Notes: a model not told the origin generated them from the letters alone. Shown: positions 8,216 through 17,905, counted from the first letter of the stretch. The stretch is DNA of 36,481 bases from Oscillospiraceae bacterium (GCA_022766785.1 JALEOL010000096.1:1-36481); one strand, 5' to 3'. Numbers and translations are program-made.

Positions 8216-10576
8216 ATGAAGATCGAAAATTTCAAGGAAAAGCTGGTCTCCCTGTGCGAAAAGGAGTACCGCGCGCAGCCCGGGGAGCTTACCCCGAACC
8301 AGCTGCACTGCGCGGTGTCAAAGCTTGTTATGGAGGAGCTTTTCCCGGCGTGGGACAAGAGCCGTCAGGCGCATGACAAGGCAAGAAAGGCAAGCTATCT
8401 CTCCATGGAGTTCCTGGTAGGACGCGCGGTTTATAACAACCTGCTGTGCCTGGGTATCCTGGACGATACTGCGAAGGAACTGAAAGAGCTTGGCGCGGAC
8501 ATCTCCGGGTTCGAGGAGGTAGAGGACGCGGCTCTCGGAAACGGCGGTCTCGGACGTCTTGCAGCCTGCTTCCTGGACAGCGCCGCTGCACTTGATCTGC
8601 CCCTGGACGGATATGGTATACGCTACAAGTACGGACTGTTCAAGCAGGGCATAAAGGACGGTTTCCAGACCGAAACCGCCGATGACTGGCAGAGATACGG
8701 CGACCCGTGGAGCGTCCGCAGGGAGCAGGAGACCGTTGTCGTACATTACGCTGACGGAGATGTGAACGCGGTTCCCTATGATTACCCCGTGATAGGCTAT
8801 GGCACGGAGAATGTAGGTACGCTGCGCCTGTGGCAGGCTGAGACTGACGACGAGTTCGATTTCGACCTGTTCAACCGGAGCAGGTTCACCGAGGCAGGCG
8901 AAAAGAAGCGCGCCGCCGAGGACATCTCCCGTGTGCTTTACCCCAACGACGAGACCGAGGCTGGAAAGCTGCTGCGCCTGAAGCAGGAGTACTTTTTCAG
9001 CGCCGCAGCGGTTGCCGATCTCATCAGAAAGCACAAGGCGCTATTCGGCACGATGGAGAATTTCGCCGACTACAACTGCATTCAGATGAACGACACCCAC
9101 CCTGTTATCGCCCTGCCGGAGTTTATCCGTGTGGTGATGAAGGAGGAGGGCTGGAGCTTTGACAAGGCTTTCGGCGTGGCAAAGAAAGTGTTCAACTACA
9201 CCAATCACACCATAATGCAGGAGGCTCTTGAAAAGTGGGACAGCCGCCTTATCCAGAAGCTCGTGCCCGAGGTGTACAGCGTGATGATAATGCTGAACGA
9301 AGCGTTCGAATCCGAAATGCACCGCCGTCTGGTTCCCCAGGACAAGCGCGCTGTAATGCGCCTTATCAACAAGGGTACAGTACACATGGCGAATATCGCG
9401 GTGTTCGGCTCTTCGTATGTGAACGGCGTTGCGGCGATCCACACCGAGCTGCTCAAGACCACTGTGCTAAAGGACTGGTACGAGCTGTACCCCGAGCGCT
9501 TCCAGAACAAGACGAACGGCATCACACAGCGCCGCTGGCTTGCTCTGTGCAACCAGGAACTGTCCGCGCTCATCACCGAGCTTCTTGGCGATAACAGCTG
9601 GGTGATTGACCTGGATAAGCTCCAGGCGCTGAAAAAGTACGCCGACGACGAGACGGTTCTCCGCAGATTTATCGGCATAAAGCACACCAAGAAGCAGCAG
9701 CTCGCCGATTACATCGAGAAGTGCGAGGGTATAAAGATCGACCCGGACTCTGTCTTTGATATACAGATAAAGCGCCTGCATGAATACAAGCGCCAGCTTC
9801 TCAATGCGTTCTCGATACTGTATCTGTACTATGAGATAAAGGACGGCAATCTGAAGGACTTCACCCCCACGACCTTTATTTTCGGCGCGAAATCCGCACC
9901 GGGCTATTACCGCGCAAAGGGCATAATCAAGTTTATCAACGAGGTCGGCAGGCTGGTGAACTCCGACCCCGACACAAAGGATCTGCTAAAGGTCGTATTT
10001 GTCAGCAACTACCGCGTTACTTATGCGGAGAAGCTGGTGGCTGCCGCTGATATTTCAGAGCAGATATCCACCGCCGGCACAGAGGCTTCCGGCACCGGCA
10101 ACATGAAGCTGATGCTCAACGGCGCGGTAACTCTGGGAACACTTGACGGCGCAAACGTTGAGATCGCAGAGGAAGCCGGCACGGAGAACGAGTACATCTT
10201 CGGCGCGACCGTTGAGGAGCTTGAAAAGATCATGCCGGGTTATGTTCCACGGGATATCATCGAGAGCGATCCCAAGATCAAGCGCGTTGTATCCTCTCTT
10301 ATTGACGGTACCGTTTCCGACGGCGGCAGCGGCGTGTTCAGAGAGCTGTATTTCGCACTCATGGAGGGCGCAAGCTGGCATGTTCCGGATCACTACTATC
10401 TGCTGGGCGACCTCGACAGCTATGTCAAGGCAAAGCTGGCTGCAAACCGTGATTACAGGGACGAGCTTGCTTTCGCAAAGAAGTGCTGGCTGAATATCTG
10501 CTCCGCAGGAAAGTTCAGCTCCGACCGCACTATCGCTGAATACGCAAAGGATATCTGGCACATCGAAAAGGTATGA
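8216..10576 (+). CDS. glgP: Glycogen/maltodextrin phosphorylase (GT35)
   Basis: 786 residues, slightly shorter than the roughly 800-830 usual for the family but complete. It cleaves terminal alpha-1,4 bonds of glycogen or maltodextrin with phosphate to give glucose-1-phosphate. Visible signatures: AYLSMEFLVGR-like opening (KASYLSMEFLVGR), ALGNGGLGRLAACFLDS, IQMNDTHP, FQNKTNGITQRRWL, QIKRLHEYKRQLLN, and the PLP lysine in ASGTGNMKLMLNGA (K631). It is the third gene of the lacI-malQ-glgP operon. The stop codon TGA (10574-10576) abuts a mobile element and is duplicated on the element's far side. No classical terminator follows; the element's own hairpin is the nearest structure. Confidence 0.97.
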   Translation: MKIENFKEKLVSLCEKEYRAQPGELTPNQLHCAVSKLVMEELFPAWDKSRQAHDKARKASYLSMEFLVGRAVYNNLLCLGILDDTAKELKELGADISGFEEVEDAALGNGGLGRLAACFLDSAAALDLPLDGYGIRYKYGLFKQGIKDGFQTETADDWQRYGDPWSVRREQETVVVHYADGDVNAVPYDYPVIGYGTENVGTLRLWQAETDDEFDFDLFNRSRFTEAGEKKRAAEDISRVLYPNDETEAGKLLRLKQEYFFSAAAVADLIRKHKALFGTMENFADYNCIQMNDTHPVIALPEFIRVVMKEEGWSFDKAFGVAKKVFNYTNHTIMQEALEKWDSRLIQKLVPEVYSVMIMLNEAFESEMHRRLVPQDKRAVMRLINKGTVHMANIAVFGSSYVNGVAAIHTELLKTTVLKDWYELYPERFQNKTNGITQRRWLALCNQELSALITELLGDNSWVIDLDKLQALKKYADDETVLRRFIGIKHTKKQQLADYIEKCEGIKIDPDSVFDIQIKRLHEYKRQLLNAFSILYLYYEIKDGNLKDFTPTTFIFGAKSAPGYYRAKGIIKFINEVGRLVNSDPDTKDLLKVVFVSNYRVTYAEKLVAAADISEQISTAGTEASGTGNMKLMLNGAVTLGTLDGANVEIAEEAGTENEYIFGATVEELEKIMPGYVPRDIIESDPKIKRVVSSLIDGTVSDGGSGVFRELYFALMEGASWHVPDHYYLLGDLDSYVKAKLAANRDYRDELAFAKKCWLNICSAGKFSSDRTIAEYAKDIWHIEKV

Positions 10577-10670
10577 TACTAATAACCATTTAAACTCAGG
10601 AAATCTTTACAGAAAGACAGCACCGTTATCTTTCCGTAAATCTTTTCCCTCGTTTAAACGGTTATTAGTA
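10577..10670 (+). mobile_element. MITE-like palindromic element, copy 2 (94 bp, internally deleted)
   Basis: Starts TACTAATAACC and ends GGTTATTAGTA, the same inverted ends as copies 1 and 3, but about 66 bp of the core, including the apex, is missing. It is flanked by TGA on both sides (10574-10576 and 10671-10673); the left TGA is the glgP stop codon. Confidence 0.88.
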
Positions 10671-10680
10671 TGACAGTTTT

Positions 10681-10803
10681 GCTGATCCCTGCCCGGGAAG
10701 AAGCTGCTTTTCGGGCAGGGGCGATCAGCGTTCCGGACAGGGATCACCGGTGAATTTCCAGGGACATACACTGCTTGTGTAAACGTTTCACGGAAACGTT
10801 GCC
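10681..10803. promoter_or_regulatory. Palindrome and paired LacI-type operator half-sites upstream of the mal genes
   Basis: A large dyad (10681-10695 with 10712-10729, GCTGATC/GATCAGC outer and CCTGCCCG/CGGGCAGG inner arms) has no T-run and so is not a clear terminator. Further on, TGTAAACGTTTCA (10778-10790) and GGAAACGTTGCC (10792-10803) resemble the AAACGTTT operator found in the lacI-malQ promoter, suggesting the same repressor acts at both places. Confidence 0.5.
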
Positions 10804-10892
10804 ATTATTCACAAAAGTAGTGTACCCGGATTTGTATATCGTGCCGAATTTACAATTGTTTTTAGTTTTTTAAAAAAATTGTGCAAATTCGC

Positions 10893-11052
10893 TTGACAAA
10901 ACCAAAATATCTGTTATAATAAAATCGGAATTTCGAACCGAACAAAAAGGTTTCGAAACGCAGCCGGATATCACAACTCGCAGGGCAGCACAGACAGCCT
11001 GCGAGCGATATTTCGGAAAATAAGTTTCGAAACAAATGCACGGTTTCGAAAT
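10893..11052 (+). promoter_or_regulatory. malEFG promoter with four TTTCGAAA-type operators
   Basis: TTGACA (10893-10898), 16-base spacer, TATAAT (10915-10920, extended by TG) is a strong promoter. Downstream are four copies of a TTTCGAA(A) palindrome: ATTTCGAACC (10930-10939), GTTTCGAAAC (10950-10959), GTTTCGAAAC (11024-11033) and GTTTCGAAAT (11043-11052). The perfect dyad symmetry and position over the leader fit LacI-family repression. The second LacI-type gene at 13332 is the likely partner (inference). Confidence 0.75.
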
Positions 11053-11096
11053 ATTCTGGACAATACAACGAACAAATTCTCAGGAGAAAATGAATT

Positions 11097-11350
11097 ATGA
11101 AGATCAGAAAACTCATGACAGCGATCGCGTCAATGGCTATGGCAGGCGTAATGATGGCAGGCTGCTCCAGCTGAAACAGCAGCACAGCGGACAACGGTTC
11201 CTCCAGCTCCGCTTCCGGAAACGCAGATAACGGCGGCGCTTCCTCTATCGGAAACGGCGAGGCGGTAAACCTCACAGTATGGGGGTTCTCAGGAAGATCA
11301 GGAAATGCTGAAGAAGATGTGCGATGAGTTCGCAGCAGCAAATCCTGATT
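11097..11350 (+). pseudogene. malE: Maltose/maltodextrin-binding lipoprotein remnant (malE)
   Basis: A good GGAG site and ATG 11097 begin a lipoprotein signal peptide (MKIRKLMTAIASMAMAGVMM then AGCSS lipobox). Codon 26 is TGA (11172-11174). Beyond it the frame continues with a Ser/Asn-rich linker and NLTVWG, the usual start of a mature MalE. A run of five Gs (11281-11285) then shifts the frame by +1; in the other frame the text resumes as GSQEDQEMLKKMCDEFAAANPD, the expected MalE continuation. About 15 residues later the sequence jumps into malF, so most of the gene (some 300 codons or more) is deleted. Non-functional. Promoter and operators upstream still look intact. Confidence 0.85.
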
Positions 11351-12830
11351 TTTATGTTCTACCGTGGTACAAAAAGATCCTTGTTAAAACAACAGATTTT
11401 TTCGCAGCTATCGGAAAGGGCATCGCCCATTTTATAATCGGAATTCCCGGCGCGATCTGGAGCTTTATTAAGGCGATCGGCAGAGCCTTTTCCTGGCTGG
11501 GCGGAGCTTTTGTTCACGGCGATATCCTCACGAAGCTCTCGTTTATCGTTATGGGCGCCGGAAGCCTGTTCCGCGGTCAGATCGTCAAGGGTCTGATGTT
11601 CCTGGCGGTGGAGGTCGGATATCTCTTCTTCATGATAAACTCCGGCTTTGGATTGATCGCCGGGCTGAAGACGCTGGGTACTGTACAGCGCGGCTGGTAC
11701 TTCGACGAGGAACTTGGCATTGACGTTATGCGTGAGAACGGCGATAACTCCATGCTTATCCTGCTGTAAGGCATATTCGCACTGTTCATCACTCTGGTGT
11801 TTATTATCCTCTGGGTGCAGAACATCAGGGCTTCCTGCTCCGCACAGAGCCTCAGAAGATCCGGAAAGAAGCTCCCCGGCTTTATCAGCGATGTAAAGTC
11901 GCTGCTGGACGAGCAGTTCCACAAGACTCTGCTGTTTATCCCCGTGGCTGGTATCGTGGTGTTCACGATCGTGCCGCTGGTATACATGATATCGCTCGCA
12001 TTCACGAATTACGACAAGGATCACCAGGTGCCGGCTAACCTGTTCACCTGGGTAGGCTTTGACAACTTCAAGGTGGTACTTGGCAGCGATTCCACCATAG
12101 GAAACACGTTCTGGCCGGTGCTCGGCTGGACGCTGGTGTGGTCGGTGCTGGCGACTTTCCTCAACTATATCCTCGGTATAATCCTCGCAATGCTCATCAA
12201 CAAGAAGGGAATACGCTTCAAGGCATTCTACAGAACGCTGTTCGTGCTTGCTATCGCAGTGCCGCAGTTCGTTTCTCTGCTGGTAATGAAAAACGTTCTC
12301 GCAGAGGCAGGCCCGGTAAACGTGCTTCTCCAGGAGTGGGGCTTATTTCAGCGCCGCTTCCGTTCTTCACCGACCCGACCTGGGCGAGGGTGACGGTAAT
12401 TATTGTTGACCTGTGGATAGGTATACCGTATACTATGCTGATAGTTTCGGGTATCCTGATGAACATTCCCGAGGATCTGTATGAAGCCGCAAGGATAGAC
12501 GGCGCGTCACCGTTCGTGATGTTCACGAAGATCACGATGCCCTATGTGCTGTTTGTTACCACGCCGTACCTTATCACACAGCTTGTCGGCAATATCAACA
12601 ACTTCAACGTTATCTACTTCCTCACCGGCGGTACTCCGGCAACGCTGGACTACTACCAGGCAGGAAAGACCGATCTCCTTGTAACGTGGCTGTATAAACT
12701 GACGGTGAACTCCCGAGACTACAGCTACGCCGCGACTATCGGTATCCTGGTATTCATCATCTGCTCGCTGCTTTCGCTGATCACATTCCGCAGATCTGCG
12801 TCCTATCAGAATGAGGAGGCGTTCCAGTAA
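11351..12830 (+). pseudogene. malF: Maltodextrin ABC transporter permease MalF, broken
   Basis: The encoded text matches a MalF-type inner-membrane permease: an N-terminal hydrophobic region, then HKTLLFIPVAGIVVFTIVPL, LAFTNYD, several membrane spans and the EAA loop ...DLYEAARIDGASPFVMF... that contacts the ATPase. It is interrupted three ways: its own start is lost in the deletion that joins it to malE near 11350; an in-frame TAA lies at 11767-11769; and a 1-base deletion near 12344 shifts the frame between ...LLQEWGL and ISAPLPFFTDP. The last part reads open to the TAA at 12828-12830, which overlaps the malG start. No functional permease can be made. Confidence 0.88.
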
Positions 12831-13201
12831 TGAAAGAGATTAGAACAGTATCGCGTTCCTACCACAGACAGCAGCGCACGATAAACGTCGTTATCCAGAT
12901 CGTGCTGCTGGTGCTGGGCATCATGTGGATACTTCCGCTGCTGTGGATCATACTTACTTCCTTCCGCGAGGAACCTCCCTGGGTGGACTACATCTTCCCG
13001 AGCATGATCTGCGGCGCAAATTACGACAGCTACACCGTGGCTCTTGGCATGTTCAAGATGCTGGAGCGTGAGTTCATCGGCACCTACTATACACAGTTCG
13101 CGGCGGCGGCTGTGCTGGTTTCCATACCGATCGGCGCTCTGTTTATCGTAATGCAGAAGTATTATGTCGGCGGCGTTACCGGCGGTGCGGTAAAGGGCTG
13201 A
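12830..13201 (+). pseudogene. malG: Maltodextrin ABC transporter permease MalG, internally deleted
   Basis: An open frame of 123 codons against roughly 280 for an intact MalG. Residues 1-47 match the N-terminus (first membrane span IVLLVLGIMWILPLLWIILTSFREE as two overlapping halves), then the text jumps to the extreme C-terminus (PPWVDYIF, LEREFIGTYYTQFAA, MQKYYVGGVTGGAVKG). About 150 central codons, including the EAA loop and most membrane spans, are gone in frame. It overlaps the malF stop by one base (TAATG) and has GAGGAGG upstream, so it is still translatable, but the product cannot form a channel. Confidence 0.88.
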
Positions 13202-13220
13202 TATACTGCCGGGCGTATGA

Positions 13221-13270
13221 ACGGCGGCTCTTGACGGCGCAGCCGCCGTCCTGCAAAGCAATTGCAGGAC
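13221..13270 (+). other. Two overlapping hairpins before the second lacI gene
   Basis: ACGGCGGCT (13221-13229) pairs with AGCCGCCGT (13241-13249), and GTCCTGCAA (13248-13256) pairs with TTGCAGGAC (13262-13270). The stems share two bases. No T-run follows, so this is not a standard terminator. I see no convincing promoter for the next gene in 13271-13331. Confidence 0.5.
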
Positions 13271-13331
13271 ATTGAATAATCGGTGATTTTGCAATGGAGC
13301 TAAGTATAAATTACTATTCCGGGAGGATCTC

Positions 13332-14363
13332 ATGGCAGCAAAGAACGTAACAATTCAGGATATTGCCGACAGGCTCGGCATGGCAAAGAGCACCGTATCA
13401 AAGGCGCTTTCCGGGGCTACCGATATCAGCGAAAAGACCCGGGAGCGCGTGCTCGGCTGTGCCAGCGAAATGGGATATCAGGTAAAGACAAACCGCGCTT
13501 CTTATACGAAATCCATCGTGGTGTTCATCTACGGAAGCATACACTACGACAAGGTGGATCAGTTCGGATATGAGATTATCCTGGGACTTCAGGCGGCTGC
13601 CGCGGAGCACGGTATCGGCGTGAATATCACAGCGATAAGCGATACGGAGCTTAAAAACGGCAGCTATTATCCCATAGTCACCGGCGGAAACTGCGAGGGC
13701 GCGGTGTTCCTCGGCTTCAAGCCGCATTCGGCGTTTATAGAGCAGGTGCGCAGCCTGAATATCCCACTGGTGATACTCGACAACAGCGCCGATTATCAGC
13801 TGGCGGCGAGAGTGGGCTGCGATAATGAATGGGGTATCCGCCAGCTTGTGCGTTACCTCTGGACAAAGGGGCACGACAGGATCGGCTTTCTTGGCGGCGA
13901 GCAGGACAGCATCGTCACCCGGGAGCGCTATCAGGCGTATTCCGGGGCGCTTGCCGAGCTGGGATTAGAGGAGATCCCCGGCGCTGTGAAGTACGGTCAT
14001 TTCTCGGCGCACGGCGCAAAGAAGCTGATCCTCGAAATAGCCAGTACAGGGGTGACTGCGGTAGTGTGCATAAGCGACCTGCTGGCGTGCACATCTATTC
14101 AGGAGCTTGCAAAGGCTGGGTATACCGTTCCCGGGGATATAAGCGTCACAGGGTACGATAATCTTCCGCCGTCCGAGTACTCTCAGCCACGTATCACAAC
14201 GATGTATCAGAACCGCATACATATAGGAAAAACCGCGTTCTTCATGCTTCAGCAGATGAACGGCGGCATAGCTATCGACTCAGTGCAGCTCCGTCCGGAG
14301 CTTATCGAGAGAGAGTCGGTAAAAACGCTCACTGTCAGGGAACTCCCGAAGGAAGACGAATGA
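13332..14363 (+). CDS. LacI/GalR family transcriptional regulator (mal/amylase cluster)
   Basis: 343 residues, intact. The N-terminus NVTIQDIADRLGMAKSTVSKALSG is a canonical LacI-family helix-turn-helix with the hinge GYQVKTNRASYTK; the sensor domain ends SVTGYDNLPPSEYSQPRITTMYQN. GGGAGGATCTC precedes the ATG. Its TGA overlaps the next ATG (ATGA at 14360-14363), so the amylase gene was translationally coupled to it. It sits between the decayed malEFG and the amylase/pullulanase genes, and the TTTCGAAA sites at 10930-11052 are its best candidate targets. It remains open although its neighbours on both sides are broken, possibly because it also controls the intact pullulanase. Confidence 0.93.
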   Translation: MAAKNVTIQDIADRLGMAKSTVSKALSGATDISEKTRERVLGCASEMGYQVKTNRASYTKSIVVFIYGSIHYDKVDQFGYEIILGLQAAAAEHGIGVNITAISDTELKNGSYYPIVTGGNCEGAVFLGFKPHSAFIEQVRSLNIPLVILDNSADYQLAARVGCDNEWGIRQLVRYLWTKGHDRIGFLGGEQDSIVTRERYQAYSGALAELGLEEIPGAVKYGHFSAHGAKKLILEIASTGVTAVVCISDLLACTSIQELAKAGYTVPGDISVTGYDNLPPSEYSQPRITTMYQNRIHIGKTAFFMLQQMNGGIAIDSVQLRPELIERESVKTLTVRELPKEDE

Positions 14364-15991
14364 AATCATCACCATTTTCACTTTCAGCCGCAGCCGCTGT
14401 TACGGCGGCTGCTGTTCTTTTATCCGGGTGCAGTTCCCCGGAGGATAACATGCAGGGCTATCAATACGAGCATGAGCTGAATATCATCGACGACAATTAC
14501 CGCAACTACTACCAGGTGTTTGTGTATTCTTTCTGCGACAGCAACGGGGACGGTATCGGCGACCTCGCCGGAGTGACCTCAAAGCTGGACTACATACAGG
14601 ACATGGGCTTCAACGGGATATGGCTGTCGCCGATAATGCCGTCGTCCTCCTACCACAAGTACAGCGTGAAGGACTACTATGCGATAGACGAGCAGTACGG
14701 CACAATGGAGGATTTCGAGAAGCTTGCCGCCGAGTGTGAAAAGCGCGGGATAAAGCTGCTCATAGACCTTGTGATGAACCACAGCTCAAAGGAGCACGAG
14801 TGGTTCGAACATGTGTCCCGGAGCCTGCGCAGCGACCCCTGCGGAGCGGCGGAAAATGAGCCTTGTCAGAACGGCGGCGTCTGCCCGACCCACGACCCGT
14901 ACATAGATTATTACTATTTTGCGGACGAAAAGCCGGTGGGCACAAATTCGTGGTACCAGACCGGCACGCACTGGTATTAGGCGGTGTTCTCGGAGAATAT
15001 GCCGGAGCTGAACCTTGACAACCCGGCTGTCCGCGCGGAATTTGAGAAGATCGCGGATTTCTGGCTGGAAAAGGGCGCCGGCGGTTTCCGACTGGACGCT
15101 GTAAAGGAATATTTCAGCGGAGATCCCGACAAGAATGTCGAGGTGCTGGAATGGTTCATGGGGCATTGCAAAGCCGTTGACCCGGACTGCTATGTCGTCG
15201 GTGAGGTGTGGGAGAGCTTCACCACCTACACTAAATACTACCGTTCGGGGATAGACAGCGTGTTCGGGTTCACCATGGCGGAGGAGGACGGAAAGATCGC
15301 AAAGACGATCAACATGTCAGGCTCGGCTAATTCCGTGAAGTCATTTGCGCAGGCAATGGTGACGGTAGAACAGAAGCTCGCTTCCTACAGCGATACCGCA
15401 ATAGACGCGCCGTTCATCGGCAATCACGACACCAACCGTGGCGCAGGTATCTTCGGCTATGACGAAACAAGGATAAAGGCGGCGGCAGGGCTGCTGCTAA
15501 CGATGTCAGGCTCGCCGTTCGTGTATTACGGAGACGAGATCGGTCTTTCCGGCAGCGGACGGGACGAGAACAAGCGCGCTCCTATGATCTGGGACAGCGA
15601 GAGCAGCGGGCAGACCTACGGGCCGCCGAATATGGAGCGGCAGGAAAACCGTTTCGCTGATGTCGAAACTCAGCTTTCTGACCCGGACTCGATACTGAAT
15701 TACTACAAGAGGGCGCTGCGTATACGCAACGAAAATCCCTGCATAGCGAGGGGCAGGACGGAAGTGCTTGACGTTCCCGGGCAGGAGATCGCCGCGGTTC
15801 GCCGCAGCTGGAACGGAGAGAGTATCGTTATTGTCTACAATTATTCGGACGAGAGCGCTTCGGTGGAGCTTCCCGGCGTTTCAGGAATGGAGCTGCGCGG
15901 CTATCTGACGGTCAGCAGTGCGCAGGAGGTATCGCTCGGGGAACAGCTTGAAATGCCGGCGTTCAGCATTGCGTTCCTCACCGAAAAATAA
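14360..15991 (+). pseudogene. Alpha-amylase family lipoprotein (GH13) with a single in-frame TAG
   Basis: Intact length would be about 543 residues. It has a lipoprotein signal (VLLSGCSS) and a GH13 barrel: YQVFVYSFCDSNGDGIGDL, LIDLVMNH, nucleophile GFRLDAV, acid/base VVGEVWES, and third carboxylate FIGNHDTN, followed by FVYYGDEIGLSG and a C-terminal beta domain. TAG at 14978-14980 interrupts the frame after ...GTHWY; the same frame then continues without further damage to 15991. The stop precedes all three catalytic residues, so no active enzyme is expected unless there is read-through. Before the mutation it would have cut starch or maltodextrin at the cell surface. It overlaps the LacI gene and is 15 bases before the pullulanase start. 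Confidence 0.9.
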
Positions 15992-16006
15992 AACACGGAG
16001 GTAATC

Positions 16007-17905
16007 ATGGATAAAATTCCTGATCTCAGCCTTATTGATAAAAAATATGCTTACAGCGGCGAGCTGGGGGCGCTGTATTCCCGGGCGCAGACCACGTTCC
16101 GCGTCTGGTCTCCGCTGGCGGAAAGGGCGGCTGTCCGGCTTTACCACACGGCAAAGTCTCACGCGCCGTTCATCACGGTGGAAATGAAGCGTGTGGGAAG
16201 CGTGTGGGAGCAGACCGTTCCCGGCGACCTGCACGGGGTGTTTTACACATATGAATTCACAAACGACGGGAACACACGGGAGACTATCGACATCTATGCG
16301 CGTTCCGCCGGGGCGAACGGCGTCAGGGGAATGGTGGTTGATCTGTCGCTTACCGACCCTGCCGGCTGGGAAAACGACCGTCCGGTAAAGCTGGAAAGCT
16401 ACACCGACGCGGTGATCTGCGAGCTTCACGTCCGGGATCTTTCCTCTGACGAGAGCGGCAATTTCCGGCTAAGGGGGAAGTTCGGGGCGTTCTGCGAAAA
16501 GGACGTTACCAACGGCTTCAGCGACGTTATTGGGCTTGACTATATCGCCCGGCTGGGAGTAACTCACATTCACCTGCTGCCGGTGTTCGACTATCAGACC
16601 GTGGACGAGACCGACCCGGAGGCTGGTTTTAACTGGGGCTATGACCCGTTGAATTACAATATCCCCGAGGGCAGCTACACCACCGACCCCGACAACGGAA
16701 CAGAGCGTGTGAAGCAGTTCAAGGAGCTTATCCACGCGGCGCACGAAAAGGGCGTCGGCGTTATCATGGACGTGGTGTACAACCACACTTACAGCACGGG
16801 GGAGTCGCCGTTCACAAGGACATTCCCGGAGTATTACTACCGCCACAATGCCGACGGCAGCCTTTCCAACGGCTCCGCCTGCGGAAATGAGTTTGCGAGC
16901 GAGCGCGCAATGGCAAGCCGGTTCATAGTTGACAGCCTGTGCTATCTTGCGGAGGAATACCGGCTGGACGGTTTCCGCTTCGACCTTATGGGACTGCTGG
17001 ATATTTCCACCCTGAATGCCGCCGCGGAAAAGCTGCGTGCGATAAATCCCTCGATAATTCTTTACGGCGAGGGCTGGACAGGCGGCGAAAGCCCCCTTGA
17101 CGAAAGCCTGCGCGCTATGAAGAAGAACGCCCGGCTGCTGCCGCATTTCGCGATGTTCTCCGATGACTTCCGGGACGGAGTGAAAGGCTCGGTGTTCGAT
17201 GATGAGGACTGCGGCTATGTAAACGGCAATGCGGAAAAGAATTCAATGCTGATGAGATCGGTGATATCCGCCGGGATATTCCGAACGGACGTTCAACGCC
17301 CGGCGGAGCAATGCTGGACAGACTCTCCGCAGCAGACGGTGAATTACGTCGAGGCTCACGACAACCTGACGCTCTTTGATAAGCTGAGGCTGTCCATGCC
17401 GGAAGCGTCCGAGGAGGAACTGATCGCTGCTGACAAGCTGGCGGCGGCGCTGGTGTTCCTGTCCCAGGGGATACCGTTCATTCAGGCAGGGCAGGAGCTT
17501 CTTCGCAGCAAGCCAGCGCCGGACGGAGGTTTTGTGCACGACAGCTACGACTCTCCGGACAGCGTGAACAGCATAAAATGGAACGACGTGACGATACACC
17601 GCAGCGTAATGGAGTACTACCGCGGACTTATCGCGATAAGAAAGCGCTTTCCGGAGTTTCGGCTGAAAAGCGGCGGCGAGATACGTTCGGCGGTGAGGTT
17701 CGGGGAGCTTGACGGCGGCGCGCTGTCGGTGCGTATCGGGAGTTTTACCCTTGTGATAAATCCCTGCGAGACCGCTCTGGAATACCACCTGCCGGGACTT
17801 TCCGACATCTACGCCGACAGCAGGAACGCAAGCGACCAGCCGCTTTATCAGGCGGAGGGCAGGATCGCGATCAAGCCGAGAAGCGTTGTTCTTTTCAGAA
17901 CGTGA
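16007..17905 (+). CDS. pulA: Type I pullulanase / glycogen-debranching enzyme (GH13 with CBM48)
   Basis: 632 residues, intact. An N-terminal CBM48-like domain (FRVWSPLAERAAVRLY) is followed by the GH13 barrel with the pullulanase-type motif FNWGYDPLNYNIPEGSY. Catalytic residues: nucleophile in GFRFDLMG (D326), acid/base in LYGEGW (E355) and the third Asp in VEAHDNL (D452). It hydrolyses alpha-1,6 branches in pullulan, limit dextrins or glycogen. There is no signal peptide, so it should act in the cytoplasm with MalQ and GlgP. GGAGGT precedes the ATG. It is the last gene of the lacI-amylase-pulA unit and is followed by a strong terminator. Confidence 0.94.
   Translation: MDKIPDLSLIDKKYAYSGELGALYSRAQTTFRVWSPLAERAAVRLYHTAKSHAPFITVEMKRVGSVWEQTVPGDLHGVFYTYEFTNDGNTRETIDIYARSAGANGVRGMVVDLSLTDPAGWENDRPVKLESYTDAVICELHVRDLSSDESGNFRLRGKFGAFCEKDVTNGFSDVIGLDYIARLGVTHIHLLPVFDYQTVDETDPEAGFNWGYDPLNYNIPEGSYTTDPDNGTERVKQFKELIHAAHEKGVGVIMDVVYNHTYSTGESPFTRTFPEYYYRHNADGSLSNGSACGNEFASERAMASRFIVDSLCYLAEEYRLDGFRFDLMGLLDISTLNAAAEKLRAINPSIILYGEGWTGGESPLDESLRAMKKNARLLPHFAMFSDDFRDGVKGSVFDDEDCGYVNGNAEKNSMLMRSVISAGIFRTDVQRPAEQCWTDSPQQTVNYVEAHDNLTLFDKLRLSMPEASEEELIAADKLAAALVFLSQGIPFIQAGQELLRSKPAPDGGFVHDSYDSPDSVNSIKWNDVTIHRSVMEYYRGLIAIRKRFPEFRLKSGGEIRSAVRFGELDGGALSVRIGSFTLVINPCETALEYHLPGLSDIYADSRNASDQPLYQAEGRIAIKPRSVVLFRT

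Noticed and set aside
10577-10670. Copy 2 as an ordinary terminator of glgP
   Set aside because: It has a hairpin but no U-run, and its ends and flanking TGA duplication match the mobile element family; it may still affect transcription.
12830-13201. A genuine short membrane protein
   Set aside because: The two halves match the N-terminus and extreme C-terminus of MalG with the middle missing, and it follows a broken malF.
11097-14980. Stop codon reassignment or programmed read-through in the mal/amylase genes
   Set aside because: TGA, TAA and TAG are all involved, with frameshifts and large deletions in the same region, and nearby intact genes end normally with the same codons. Gene decay is the simpler explanation.
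14984-15991. Separate amylase gene starting at ATG 14984
   Set aside because: It is in the same frame as the upstream lipoprotein part, has no ribosome binding site, and begins in the middle of a GH13 barrel; it is the rear part of one broken gene.
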